A stretch of DNA of 64,000 nt, taken from Eutreptiella sp. 'Long Island Sound 2002' (lineage: Eukaryota > Euglenozoa > Euglenophyceae > Eutreptiales > Eutreptiaceae). A model generated the notes under the pieces. That model was given only the letters and a program-made list of their open reading frames with translations, did not search any database and was not told the origin of the DNA. Position numbers and translations under genes: made by a program. Every line of letters begins with the position of its first letter. Position 1 is the stretch's first letter. The stretch is from contig OZ038382.1 of NCBI GenBank assembly GCA_964036045.1, forward strand, positions 144,968,961-145,032,960. The letters are read 5' to 3'. Of the stretch, positions 52,800 to 62,512 are shown piece after piece.

Positions 52800-53658
52800 A
52801 TTCAGGGTTGCATGTAGTGGCTATGGCACTCCGGGAAAGCAACGGTGCATCCACAAATGTTGTTGGTGTTCTGGCCTAACGAGTGCGGAATGCTATTTTT
52901 TGGTTGTTCCATTTGGCTTAGCGCATTGCCAAAAGGTGCGGGCCGTTCAATGACTTGGGTCCGGATCCAATGACCGCCACACTGGTGGGTGGAACCGTGG
53001 CACCTGCGTACCACTGCCCACGGTCGGCCCGGGATATCATGCCATCGCCGCACCCAGGCGGACCAACGAAGGAGTGACCTTGAAGGAATCCACGCACTTC
53101 GCTCTGGCCTCCGACAGTTCCACTGATGGGGATGCTAATAAGCAGGAGTTGGTGTACAGGCGGGCGGTCTCTATGGGCAGAAGCCGCAACGCTTTGTTGG
53201 GTTTGCAAGCTTTGTAGGACGGCTCGGTGGTGGGCATCCTGGCTGCATGTAAGCAGGTGATGCTTCGCGCAGTACTCGCTGTGGAGGAATGGATTAGAAG
53301 CATCTTCTGGTACTGCGCGGATGGTGCACTGGTTATGCAGGCCACGGAAAACGGCGTCGCGGGGTTGCTCATGCAGCTGCAGCGCGATGTCCTGGGGCAC
53401 TCCGTGATCCTCCCCGTTCACGCGATTTGCCACTGCGCTGACCTAGCCTTTCGCGGCGCTATGGACAGCTCCCATGAGTGGCTGGATGTGGTTGGCACCA
53501 TGATGAATCTCGTTGTCGCGTGGTACAACAACGCCCCCAGCCGCCTCCGGAACCTGCGCCGGGTGTCGTGGGAAATGAAGATCTCGCCGCTGCAGTACTC
53601 ATCGCTCGGCCGTGGTGGACAGATTGATGTTGAACTCCGCTCGAAGTGCAGCCCGTAG
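52800..53658 (+). pseudogene. hAT/ZNF862-like transposase core remnant
   Basis: Protein-like segments run in the family order. VRNAIFWLFHLA and RIAKRCGPFNDLG form the entry helix and are interrupted by TAA 52,878 and TAG 52,920. After a frame change, FALASDSSTDGDANKQELVY and RRAVSMG (the 'lsiD.STD' strand) are followed by GLQAL, TAG 53,215, and DGSVVGILAACKQVM. Then come FWYCADGALVMQATENGV ('sDGAs.m.g..nGV') and PVHAICHCADLAFRGAM ('HC.aHr..L'), with a C-terminal helix (WLDVVGTMMNLVVAWYNN). The last intact frame is 53,227-53,658, ending in TAG. Same family as 5.5-6.2 kb. Clearly broken. Confidence 0.55.
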
Positions 53659-53934
53659 CCCATGATAATCGCCGTCCATGATGGGGGGGGGGGGGGATGA
53701 GGGGCTGTGAGAGGAATGGGGGGAGGATGAGCAGAATTTCTGCTTGGGCTAGGAGCACAATAGTGCTGAGGTTCGAGAGATGGAGGGATGGGAGTGGCCA
53801 CCTGATTTCTGACGCATATGGTATTGAAACTATGAAGTAGCAATGCGAATGTGCACATCTTCAACTTTCAGCTTCTTTTTTTTGTTTTGCATCGTGCCAT
53901 GTGCAGGGCTGCAGGGAGGGATGTAACCCATTAG
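53659..53934. other. non-coding spacer with poly(G)
   Basis: G-rich run near 53,683-53,696; nothing else recognised. Confidence 0.4.
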
Positions 53935-54360
53935 AAACATCAGACTAAAAATTTTAAACTCCTGGTACACCAGCAGAGGCCATCAAGGGCAAAAATTGGG
54001 ACACCGGGACCCATGGCAAACATCAGACTAAAAATTTAAAATTCCTGGTACACCAACAGAGGCCATCAAGGGCAAAAATGGGGACACTGGGACCCATGGC
54101 AAACATCCGACTAAAAGTGTAAAATTCCTGGTACACTAGCAGAGGCTAGCAAGGGCAAAAATTGGGACACTGGGAACCATTGGAAACATCAAAGTTGAAA
54201 TTTAAAATTCCTGGTACAGCAGCAAAGGCCAGCAGCGGCAAAAATGGGGACAGTAGGACCCATGGCAAACATCAGACTCAAAATCTAACATTCCTGGTAC
54301 ACCAGTAGAGGCCAGCAAGGGCAAAAGGGGGGACACTGGTACATATGGCAAGCATCACGT
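53935..54360 (+). repeat. 83-bp tandem repeat, five units
   Basis: AAACATCAGACTAAAAATTT followed by CCTGGTACACCAGCAGAGGC and GGCAAAAATTGGGACAC repeats at 53,935, 54,018, 54,101, 54,184 and 54,267, exactly 83 bp each, with a partial sixth at 54,350. Confidence 0.9.
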
Positions 54361-54689
54361 TAGATTGCCTGGATTGTTGATACAAAAAAATGAAGGCACA
54401 ATGATGTGTTGCCAAAAACAACAAGTAAAGCAAAAAAAAATAGGATACACTGGTTCGTGTCACCCAATCACCCTCGCCCCCCCCCCCCCCAGACCCCATA
54501 CCCCCCCCCCCCTGAAACACCCCAAAATGGGCTTTTGGCAGTTAGTTGTGCCCAAAAAACAACAAAAAACGGGGGAAAAACACCTGAACCCGAAAAAAAT
54601 TTTCTTAGCACCACCCGTCCACCCGTCAACAGCTCTAGTGACGGGCGTTTGTGTGACCCCTGAGGGTGGGGCACGCGACCTCACCACCT

Positions 54690-54768
54690 AGCCGCCGTGG
54701 CTCAAGCTGCGTCGTTCCCCGTGTAGCGTGTTAGCCTACGGGGTCCCCCCCAGGTTTGAACCCCACAC
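54690..54768 (+). other. weak tRNA-like sequence
   Basis: TGGCTCAAGCTG (box A-like) and GGTTTGAACCCC (box B-like) are about 45 nt apart. Between them CCCCGT and ACGGGG can pair, which is not tRNA-like, so a SINE head or chance match is possible. Confidence 0.25.
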
Positions 54769-55622
54769 CACTGTGAAGGCACGCGCCCTTGGGCGGCCGT
54801 GGGTGTTAGCCTATTGCACACAACCCCCACTCTACACATGAGGGCCGTAGACACAATGGTGCTTCATGGAGCGACTATGCATTGATTTCCAGACTTTTTC
54901 ACCTTCCCTCCATGCCACTGACGGTTACCTCCATGTGCATCTGGGACGAAAATGCACCCCCCCCCCCCCCGGCGCACTTCCCTATTGCCCACTGCCGCTG
55001 TTGCGGACAACCAACAGACCCCGAGGTACTCACTGTTGCCACATGTGCATGTAGCATTGTCGCCGGGTGTCGCTCACTCTGCGTCTCCACAACCATCTAC
55101 TGGCCCACTAAAGAGAGATGGTCACGATGGGTCACAGTGGTCACCTGATATGCCACCGGCCAAATACCGGAAAAGTATGTGACCTTTGCATCCATTACGT
55201 GTTGGGCCTAGTTCCCATATTCGTTTGTCTACAAAAGCGCCATTTTTGGGCCTCCACTCACCATACCTGCTAGTACGTTATCCCCGTAAGCTAGGAGAAC
55301 GCGCAGGACGAGGATAGCGCTCCGGAACGAGGAGAACGCGGAAAACGAGGAGAACGCTTCTAGAAGCACAAGCGGAAGCACTAAACCGGAACACGTAGAA
55401 CACGGAAAACACGTAAAACACATCACACCTATGTTGGGGGGGGCGCGTCCTCACAGTTGGGTATCCAACCTACGCGGTTGGTCCCCCCCCCCCGGGTTCG
55501 CACTGGTCCCCATGGGTGGGGATGGCAGAGGCTTGGCGGCCATGACCTTCTTGATCCCACCACGGCCGCCTCCTCCACCCCGCTTACTGCTCGCTGAAGG
55601 AGAAGTTCTCCAATGTGTCGTC
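54769..55622. other. no supported gene
   Basis: Contains poly(C) and poly(G) runs (54,956; 55,436; 55,485) and a GAGGAGAACGCGGAAAAC-type short repeat at 55,290-55,400. Confidence 0.4.
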
Positions 55623-56756
55623 CTATATGCTACCTCTAGCGTCCTCCGCTTCCTTCTCTTCTTTCTCCTCGTCGCTATCCGGCTTGTCCTCGTCCTCCCC
55701 ATCAGCTTCCGGGTCGTCCCCCCCGGCGTCCTCCTCATGGGTCTCCTGGCTAAGGGGCCGCTGGCTTTCCTCAGCGTCGTCCATGCCCGTCGCAGTGATC
55801 CCGTGCACGGGTGCAAAGCATTGCACATGCAACCGGGTGTCGGGGCATCCGCTGCACACGTATTGTGTGTGGCCTTTGCCGCAATGTGCACAAGCGCGCG
55901 GTTGGGTGCCGCCAACGGGGACGTGGATGGTGTGTCGCGGCTGCGCATCGGTACAGGACCGGTGGCAAAAGAGGGCCCGCTGCCACTCCCACATGCTATC
56001 TGTGCCACGGCACCCTTCTACGGCGCTGCAGGTTGCAAACGCGTTGGCCGTGGCATATCACAGCAAGAAGCCTCGCACAACTTGCGACCACGACATATGC
56101 CTTCCCAAGAGGCGCATCTGCAACGCCATGTGGTTGGCAGACTCCACCCCTCGTGCCACTTGCCAGTACTTAGCAACGAGGGGGTGGGTCTCCTGGCCCG
56201 TGTGGTGTAGGGCCCCCCGCGCAGCGTACCACTCGTTGGACAAGATGGGCACCAATTTGGGGTGCTTGCCTCCGGTTTTGGGCTGCTTGTACACGTGCAT
56301 GGCATAGTTGTGGCCGTCAACCGTGGCCACAACTGTCTGCCCGGCCTGGATGGTTTCTCCGCCTTGCTGGACACCGGGCGTGTCTTTTCGCACCATGGTG
56401 ATGAAGGGTAATACTTCACGTGCATGCCGTTGCGCGGTGGCGTGAGACCCGAAGAACAAGCCCCCTACAAGGACCGTGTAAGCCAGCAGCTGTGTTGACC
56501 GCATGGCCATAAGCTGTCGGGCGTTGAGGTTGTCGGCACCACAACCGTGTCGGCGGGGGACACCGCGGTGCCCGGTGTAAAGGTACACGACCACGATGTA
56601 CCCCGTACCGGCATCAGCCAAGCAATACAGCTTGATGCCAGTGTTGTGCGGTTTCGGCACAATGTACATCTTGAGGGGTCCTGCCGTAAGGCCCGTATGC
56701 GGCACTAGGGTTTCATCCCCCTGGCCGCGCCACCCATGGTCCATGCTGCAGCCCAA
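55623..56756 (-). pseudogene. piggyBac-like transposase, interrupted by TGA, with Cys-rich domain and acidic tail
   Basis: Two minus-strand frames (56,756-56,058 and 55,994-55,623) share the same frame and are joined across TGA at 56,060-56,058. The first contains GDETLVPHTGL, YIVPKPHNTGIKLYCLAD and TGYIVVVYLYTG, matching the start of the piggyBac DDE domain, and later VLVGGLFFGSHATAQ and HPLVAKYWQVARGVESANH. The Asp normally in 'D(N/R)fyTS' is Gly and the Asp in 'GVD' is Glu, so two of three catalytic residues are missing. The second part has CAHCGKGHTQYVCSGC, RLHVQCFAPVHG, the C-terminal Cys-rich domain, then a highly acidic tail. Catalytically dead as read: decayed or domesticated. Confidence 0.6.
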
Positions 56757-56764
56757 TGGGCACT

Positions 56765-57420
56765 AACCGCCTAAATAAGGTCCGGGCCCGGCCCCCGTCG
56801 GCTTCCGGGGCTCAACCCGTTTTGGTTTCTTGGGCCTAGCCCCTTCACGGTTGCATGGGGCACAACCCCTATTGGCTTCGGGGCGTAGCCCCCCACAACT
56901 TATGGGGCCCAATCCTTGGCAGTTTCCGGGCTTGTTTTTGGCTTTTGGCGCTCTGCCCCTTTTGGCCTCCGGGGCCAGCCCCTTCACATTTGCACGGGGC
57001 CCAACCTCCATTGGCTTTTGGGGCCTAGCCTCTTTCCGTTTCTAGGGCCCATCCCCTTCACGGTTGTATGTGGTCCAGCCCCTTCACTATTGCATGGCGC
57101 CCGGGCCCACTGGCTTTTAAGGCTTAGCCTCTTTCAGCTTCCGGGGCTAGCCCCCATCGGCTTCCGGAGCCCAGCCCTTTTCGGCTTTGAGGCCCAGCCC
57201 CTTTGTGTTCGCACGGGGCCCAGCCCCCGTGTGCTTCCAAGGTTCGCTTTCTTTGCCTTTGGGGCCAACACCTTGACAGGTGCACGGGGCCCAGGCCCCA
57301 TCCGCCTCATGGGAGCAGCTCCCGTGGGCTTCTGGGGTTGGTCCCTTCATAGTGCAACGCAGCCAGCGCCCATTGGCTTCTGCAGCTCAGCCTTCATTGG
57401 CTCCTCAGGCGTGTGTGGCA
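56765..57420 (+). repeat. degenerate GGGGCCCAGCCCC-TTTTGGCTTC minisatellite
   Basis: About twenty imperfect units of roughly 30-35 bp, each with GGGGCC(C/T)A(G/A)CCCC followed by TT(C/T)GGCTTC or CACGGTTGCA. The open frames on both strands here are translations of this repeat. Confidence 0.7.
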
Positions 57421-58204
57421 TGCCTAGTAGGCACCTAGTGTGGGTCGTCTGCTATTGGCCACCACATCAGTTGTACGGGATCCGGGGATAAATGATCGCC
57501 TGGGGGTTGGCCGCCTGCGAGAACTATGGCACGCCATGCTTCGCAAGGGCAGATTCCATGCACGGGTCACACACCAACTGCTAGGTTTGGCGCTTTGGCC
57601 AACGTGGTGACAGCTTGGGGCCCCCACCCATCTCAAGTGTGCACCCTTGATGGGGCGGACGGTGTTGGGGAGTTGGGTTTTGTTTGGGGTGCACGAATGC
57701 GCGACATCGCCGGCTTTGCGGCTACAAGTTTAAGGCCAGCCTTGGGAGGGGTGGATGCGGGATCAGGTGGCGGACCAGGCTTGTGAGGATCGCGGACCAA
57801 ATGCTGCTCTTCGGTAGTACTTTGCGGACTGGGGACGACACCCGTGCATTGTGAATCATATGCACCACTGGGAGGTATGCCTGGAACTGGAAGTGGAGCC
57901 GGGGCCACGGCATTGCCCGGAGCCCAGGGGGTACCCCGAATGAGGTTGATCTTCGATGGTGGGTCGGGCTCTAATGGAGGTGATGAAGAGGAGAGACGCC
58001 ACCAGGCGGGTCTGCAAGACTTTTAGGGTCACCCCACTAGTGACCGCATCTCCGAGCTGGTAGGGCCATTGGGCACCGTGGGGATGTCATGCAGTACCGC
58101 TTAATCTGCCGCCTCTCCTCCTTCTCCTCCTCCTTCGGTTGTGCCTTTGTTGCCTCGTGTGCTTAGTGCCAGATGTCAAACAATCATGTACGGCACAAAG
58201 TCGC
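57421..58204. other. no supported gene
   Basis: Opposed frames at 57.5-57.9 kb have Gly/Ala- or Pro-rich composition and no motif. A CTCCTCCTTCTCC tract lies near 58,115. Confidence 0.35.
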
Positions 58205-58320
58205 CCCCATGTACCTTGGAGGTACGGGGGGGGTGTTACGGGGGGGGGGGGGTACGGGGGGGAGGTCTTGGGGGGTACGGGGGGTTACGGGGGGTATGTA
58301 CACGGTGGGGTATGGGGGGG
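58205..58320 (+). repeat. TACGGGGGG-type G-rich minisatellite
   Basis: Runs of TACGGGGGGGG and GGTTACGGGGGG units; a second patch lies at 58,655-58,760. Strong G-quadruplex potential on the plus strand. Confidence 0.75.
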
Positions 58321-58321
58321 T

Positions 58322-58645
58322 TTCGCGGTTCACACACAAGGCGGTACACACAAGGCGGTGCACACACAAGGCGCTGCACACACAAGGCGGTGCACACAAC
58401 AGGCGGTCTGAAGCCACCGCGGGAGTCTTGTTATTTAAGAGGGGGTGCGGGGGCTGGCCTGTGCGTCGAGTGAAGTGAGCCGTCTGTAGAGTGAAGCGAG
58501 CCACTGCAAGGAAAGGTTTAGTGGTTCACACACAACGTGGGGCACAGAACAGGCGGTATGTCGCCCCTGCAGGAGTCTTGTTCTTTAAGCGGCGGTGTAG
58601 GGGATGGCCCCCGCGTCCAGCGAAGCGAGCCGTGTGGTGAGCGAA
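58322..58645 (-). repeat. inverted copies of the 49-50-kb repeat motifs
   Basis: ACACAAGGCGGTGCACAC units, GCGGGAGTCTTGTT and GCGAGCC-type motifs are the reverse complements of the GTGTGCACCGCCTTGTG, ACTCCTGCGGTGGC and GGCTCGCTACGCT motifs at 49.5-50.5 kb. Two units of about 170 bp. Confidence 0.65.
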
Positions 58646-58889
58646 CCAAGGCGAGGTACGGTTACGGGGGGGACATGGGGGTACGGGGGGATGGTACGGG
58701 AAGGGTGTACGGGGGGGAGGTACAGGGGGGGTAGGGGGGGGGGGTACGGGATGCGATGCACGCCCCGTCCGCGCCGGCGCGGGGGGGTGGGCACGCCGCA
58801 CCGCTGTGCCCCGGGTAGGGAGGCCGGTCACTCTTGCAGGGGGGGGGGGGTGCTCTCACACGCGTGTGTGCTATGCCGTACCTCTCCAT

Positions 58890-61815
58890 GTGTGCCGTGC
58901 TGCACCACCTTTGCTGCACTGCACAATGCATGCCGTGCCGCAGCCCATGCTGCTGCGCACTACACGGCACCGCATGCATTGTGCTGCACGGCACTGCTCT
59001 GTTCACTGCACTGCACCTTGTGCACCATGCAACACCGGAGTGTGTGTGCATTGCCGCACCGCACTATGCTGTGCCCCACCCCTGTGCCTCATGCACGTCA
59101 GCACAGGGTGGAGGGTACGTTAGGTTTGGTGCCTGCGCAGCCAACCTCCGCCCCGTCACCTCTCGAGGGGCGATGGGGGTGCTGCACCAGCTGCATCTGT
59201 GCCGCTACGCACGTACCGCACTCGTTGTAGCCCGCGTTTTGCCGCAGCCGTGGCGTCACAGCCACTCCGGGGCCAGCGCCGGCCCCTTTACCGATCGAGG
59301 GGCTATAGGGGTGCCGCTACAACCACACCCCGGCTGCTGCCGACGTACAGCTGCTGCCGTGGCCGATGCTTTGGTGCTGCTCTGGTGCCGCACGTGTTGT
59401 GCAGCACACCCTCGCCCCGATACCAGCGAGGGGTCATGGGGTTGCTGCTATTGTAGCACTCAGCCGTAGCACGCACAGAGCGGCTGCTGCCCATGCCCTG
59501 CAGCAGCTGGTGCTCTGGCACCGCACCGGCGCCGCTGCATGGTGCAAGCTGGACCCCGGCGCCACGTCATCCCACCTGGCGATTTGGAGAGCCCGGCGCT
59601 ACAGTGTGTTGTTCCCGGCCGGCGGGTGGGGGGCACAGCGGCGGTCGGGGAGGGGACCTCCCCCGGGCTGGGAGAGGGGGAGGTACGCTGGTCATGTTGT
59701 TGGGGGGGCGGTGGCCCCCTGCCCCCAGGGGTTGAGGAACCTAGGGGCTGGAGAAGGTTTGCGTGTGTTGTGCCGCACTGCACTGTGCGCGCTGTGCTAC
59801 ACTGCACTGTGTGCGGTGCGCCGCTCTGCTATATGGCGCGCTCTGCGCTGCACTATGCTGTGCTCAGCACTGCACCTTTTGTGTCCTGCCGTGCTGCGCC
59901 GCGGGCGCTGTGTCCCACTGCACTGCACCGCGCTTCAGTGCACTGTGCGGCTTGTGTTGCACCGCACTGTGCTGCGCCCCGCACTACACTGTGCGTGCCG
60001 CGCTGCAGCGCACCATGCTGTGCGCTGCACTGCTCTGCATGTGCTTTCCCACACTGCACTCCTTGGGCCGTGCTACACTGCACCGCGACTTGCTGTTCCA
60101 CACGGCACCGTGACGTGCTGCCCACTGCGTGCACCTGCGCACACCGTGCTGTAGTGTGTTCGGCGTTACACTCCCACAGTGCGCGAGCATATGAACCCAA
60201 AACAGCTTCCCTACCTACCGTGACTGGCCGCGCTACCACAGTGCGGCGCAGGGGGGGGGGTGTAAACTGTGTGTGTTGTGCCTTACTGCAGTATGTGTGC
60301 TGTGCCGCACTGCACTGCGCGTGCTGCCCCAGGCAGCACTTTGTGCGCCGTGCCGCGCGTGCTGCAGCACGCGGCGTTGTTCTGCTTTGAGCGTGTGCTG
60401 TGCGGCGCTGCACTATGTGTGTGCTGCACCGCACCGCACGGGGCGTGTGCTGCACTGCACCGCACGGTGTGTGTCCTGTTGCACCGCACTCTGGCACGCA
60501 CAGCACTGCAATGTGTACGTTTTGCGGTACTGCACTCTGTGTGCTGTGCCGCGCTGCATGGTGTGTGCTGCGCTGCAATTCACGGTGCCGCACACAACAC
60601 TGCTTTGTGCGTGCTACGCTACACCGCGCTATGTGCATTCTTCTTTGCACTGCACCATGTGTGCGGTGCACTGTAGTGCTAAACTGCTCTGCACTGCGCC
60701 GTGCTCTGCTATGCCATGCTGCACTGCCGTGTGCGTGCAGCGCTGCACCGTGCTGTGTTGTGCAGTGTACCACACTGCGCGGGCTGTGCGGCACTGCAGC
60801 GCGTGTGCGGCGCTGCACCGCACTATGCTGTGCTGCACTGAGTGCGCGCTGCACTGCACTATGTGCGTTGTGCTGCACCGCTATGTGTTGCGCACCGCAC
60901 TGCACCAAGTGTATTGTGTTGCGCACGGCACTGCACCGAGTGTATTGTGCTGCACACTACTATATTTGCTGTGCTGCACGGCACAGTGCGTGCCAGCTGC
61001 ACCGCACTGTGTGTGTGGGGTGCTGCCTTGCTCTGTTTTTGTGGTGTGCGCTGCACTGTGTTGCGCATGGCACTGCACCGTGAGCGCTCCTCTGTGTGTG
61101 TTGTGCTGCACGGTACGGCGGGTGCCGTGTCGCACTACTCTGTGGGCGCTGTGTCGCACGGCGCTTTTTGTTCGGTGCAGTGCTGCACTGTGTGCCCCGT
61201 GCACAGCACTGCATGTGCTGTTGCGCCGTGCACTGCAGTGCACTGTCTGTTGTGCTGCACCCTGAAGTGTTGCGCACGGTTTTGCACTATGTGTGTTGTT
61301 GTGCCGTGCACTGCACTGACGGCACAGCAGTGTGCGTGCTGTGCTACGCTGCACCGTGTGTGTGATGTGTTGCACCGCACTATGTGTGTTGTGCTGCACC
61401 GCACTCTGTTGCGCACGGCACTACACTGTGCGCGGTGTGCTCAACTGCCCCGAGCTTGCTGCGATGCACCGCTCGGCGGCTGCTGTGCTGCGCTGTGCGG
61501 TGCAGTGCTCCGCACTGCTTCGTGCATGCTATGCTTCACTACGCTGTGTTGCGCGTGGCACTGCGCTGTGTGTGCTGTGCTGTGTTGCACTGTGTGTGCC
61601 ACGCTGCCCTACACTTTGCTGCGCACCACACTTCTTACTGTGTGTTGTGCTGCTCTGCCCTGTGTACACTGTACTCTTCACTGCACCGTGTGTGCTGCGC
61701 TCTACTCAATTCTGTGTGTTGTGCCGCACTGCACGTGCGTTCCGCTCGCACCGCAATATGTTGTGCTTTGCTGCGCGGCTGCACTGTGCACCGTGTGTGT
61801 TGTGCATTGCACACC
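58890..61815 (+). repeat. 2.9-kb degenerate GTGCTGCAC(C/T)GCACT repeat region
   Basis: The whole block is built from permuted GTGCTGC, ACTGCACTG, CCGCACT, GTGTGTGCTG words with no fixed period. Every frame therefore stays open and yields Cys/Ala/Leu/Thr-rich translations. These are not genes. Confidence 0.8.
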
Positions 61816-61952
61816 CCCACTGCCGCCCAGGGGCGCGTGACCTCACCGTGGTGTGGGGGTGAAACCAGGGGGGGGGTCCCCTGGGCTAACACGCAATCTG
61901 GGGGGTGACCTGGTCCAGCCACGGCGACCAGGGCACGGGATTGCGCGCCCCA

Positions 61953-62075
61953 CCCCTCGCCGGCCACCGTGGGAGAGCCACGATGGCACAGGGCGGGCTC
62001 CAACGGGGGGTGGCGGTATGCAGGTGTCACCCGGGTCCCCCTGTGACCCAGCCCTCTCCAGGGCTCGTGTGCGCT
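61953..62075 (+). repeat. dispersed repeat, plus copy (partner at 51.45 kb)
   Basis: GAGCCACGATGGCACAGG, GGGCTCCAACGGGGGG and GTATGCAGGTGTCACCC align with the reverse complement of 51,443-51,560. Confidence 0.65.
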
Positions 62076-62369
62076 CCCCTACCCCAACCCACTGCACCTT
62101 GTGTTCTGCACAGGTACATCGTGGGGTGGGGATCTCGTCCTATCCGACGGGACCGGAGCTGGGAGGCGGTGGAATAAAGGGGAGACAGCGCCGGGGCGGA
62201 GGTAAGGGCCAGCGCCTGCCCCTACGGTGCTCACTGCGCCGGGGTAATGGCACCTGCCTGCAGCCTCGACGTCTGGCTCCCCAGGCAGTGCAGTGGAACA
62301 GGAGAGGCCCCCCGTCCCTGGTCCTCCGCCCATGCAGGGGGGAGCGGCCTGCCTTGGCGACACAGTACT

Positions 62370-62447
62370 GAAATAAGGGGTGGCCCCCCCGTCCCTTGTG
62401 GATCCCGGGTGAGAGACGATAATGAAATAAGGGGTGGCCCCCCCAGA
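62370..62447 (+). repeat. two copies of GAAATAAGGGGTGGCCCCCC
   Basis: Identical 20-bp words near 62,370 and 62,424, just upstream of the 96-bp satellite. Confidence 0.75.
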
Positions 62448-62512
62448 GACTGACAGGGGGGGCGCCAGCCCCCCCAGGGGCCCCTGCCGACCTGTGTCTT
62501 TGATCCTGTCTC

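Noticed and set aside
54683-54700. Dinoflagellate spliced-leader remnant (GGCTCAAG)
   Set aside because: Only eight bases match the end of the leader; the preceding CCATTTT part is absent.
59853-60926. Long Cys/Ala/His-rich ORFs (up to 357 aa) on both strands
   Set aside because: Translations of the GTGCTGCAC word repeat, open in several frames at once.
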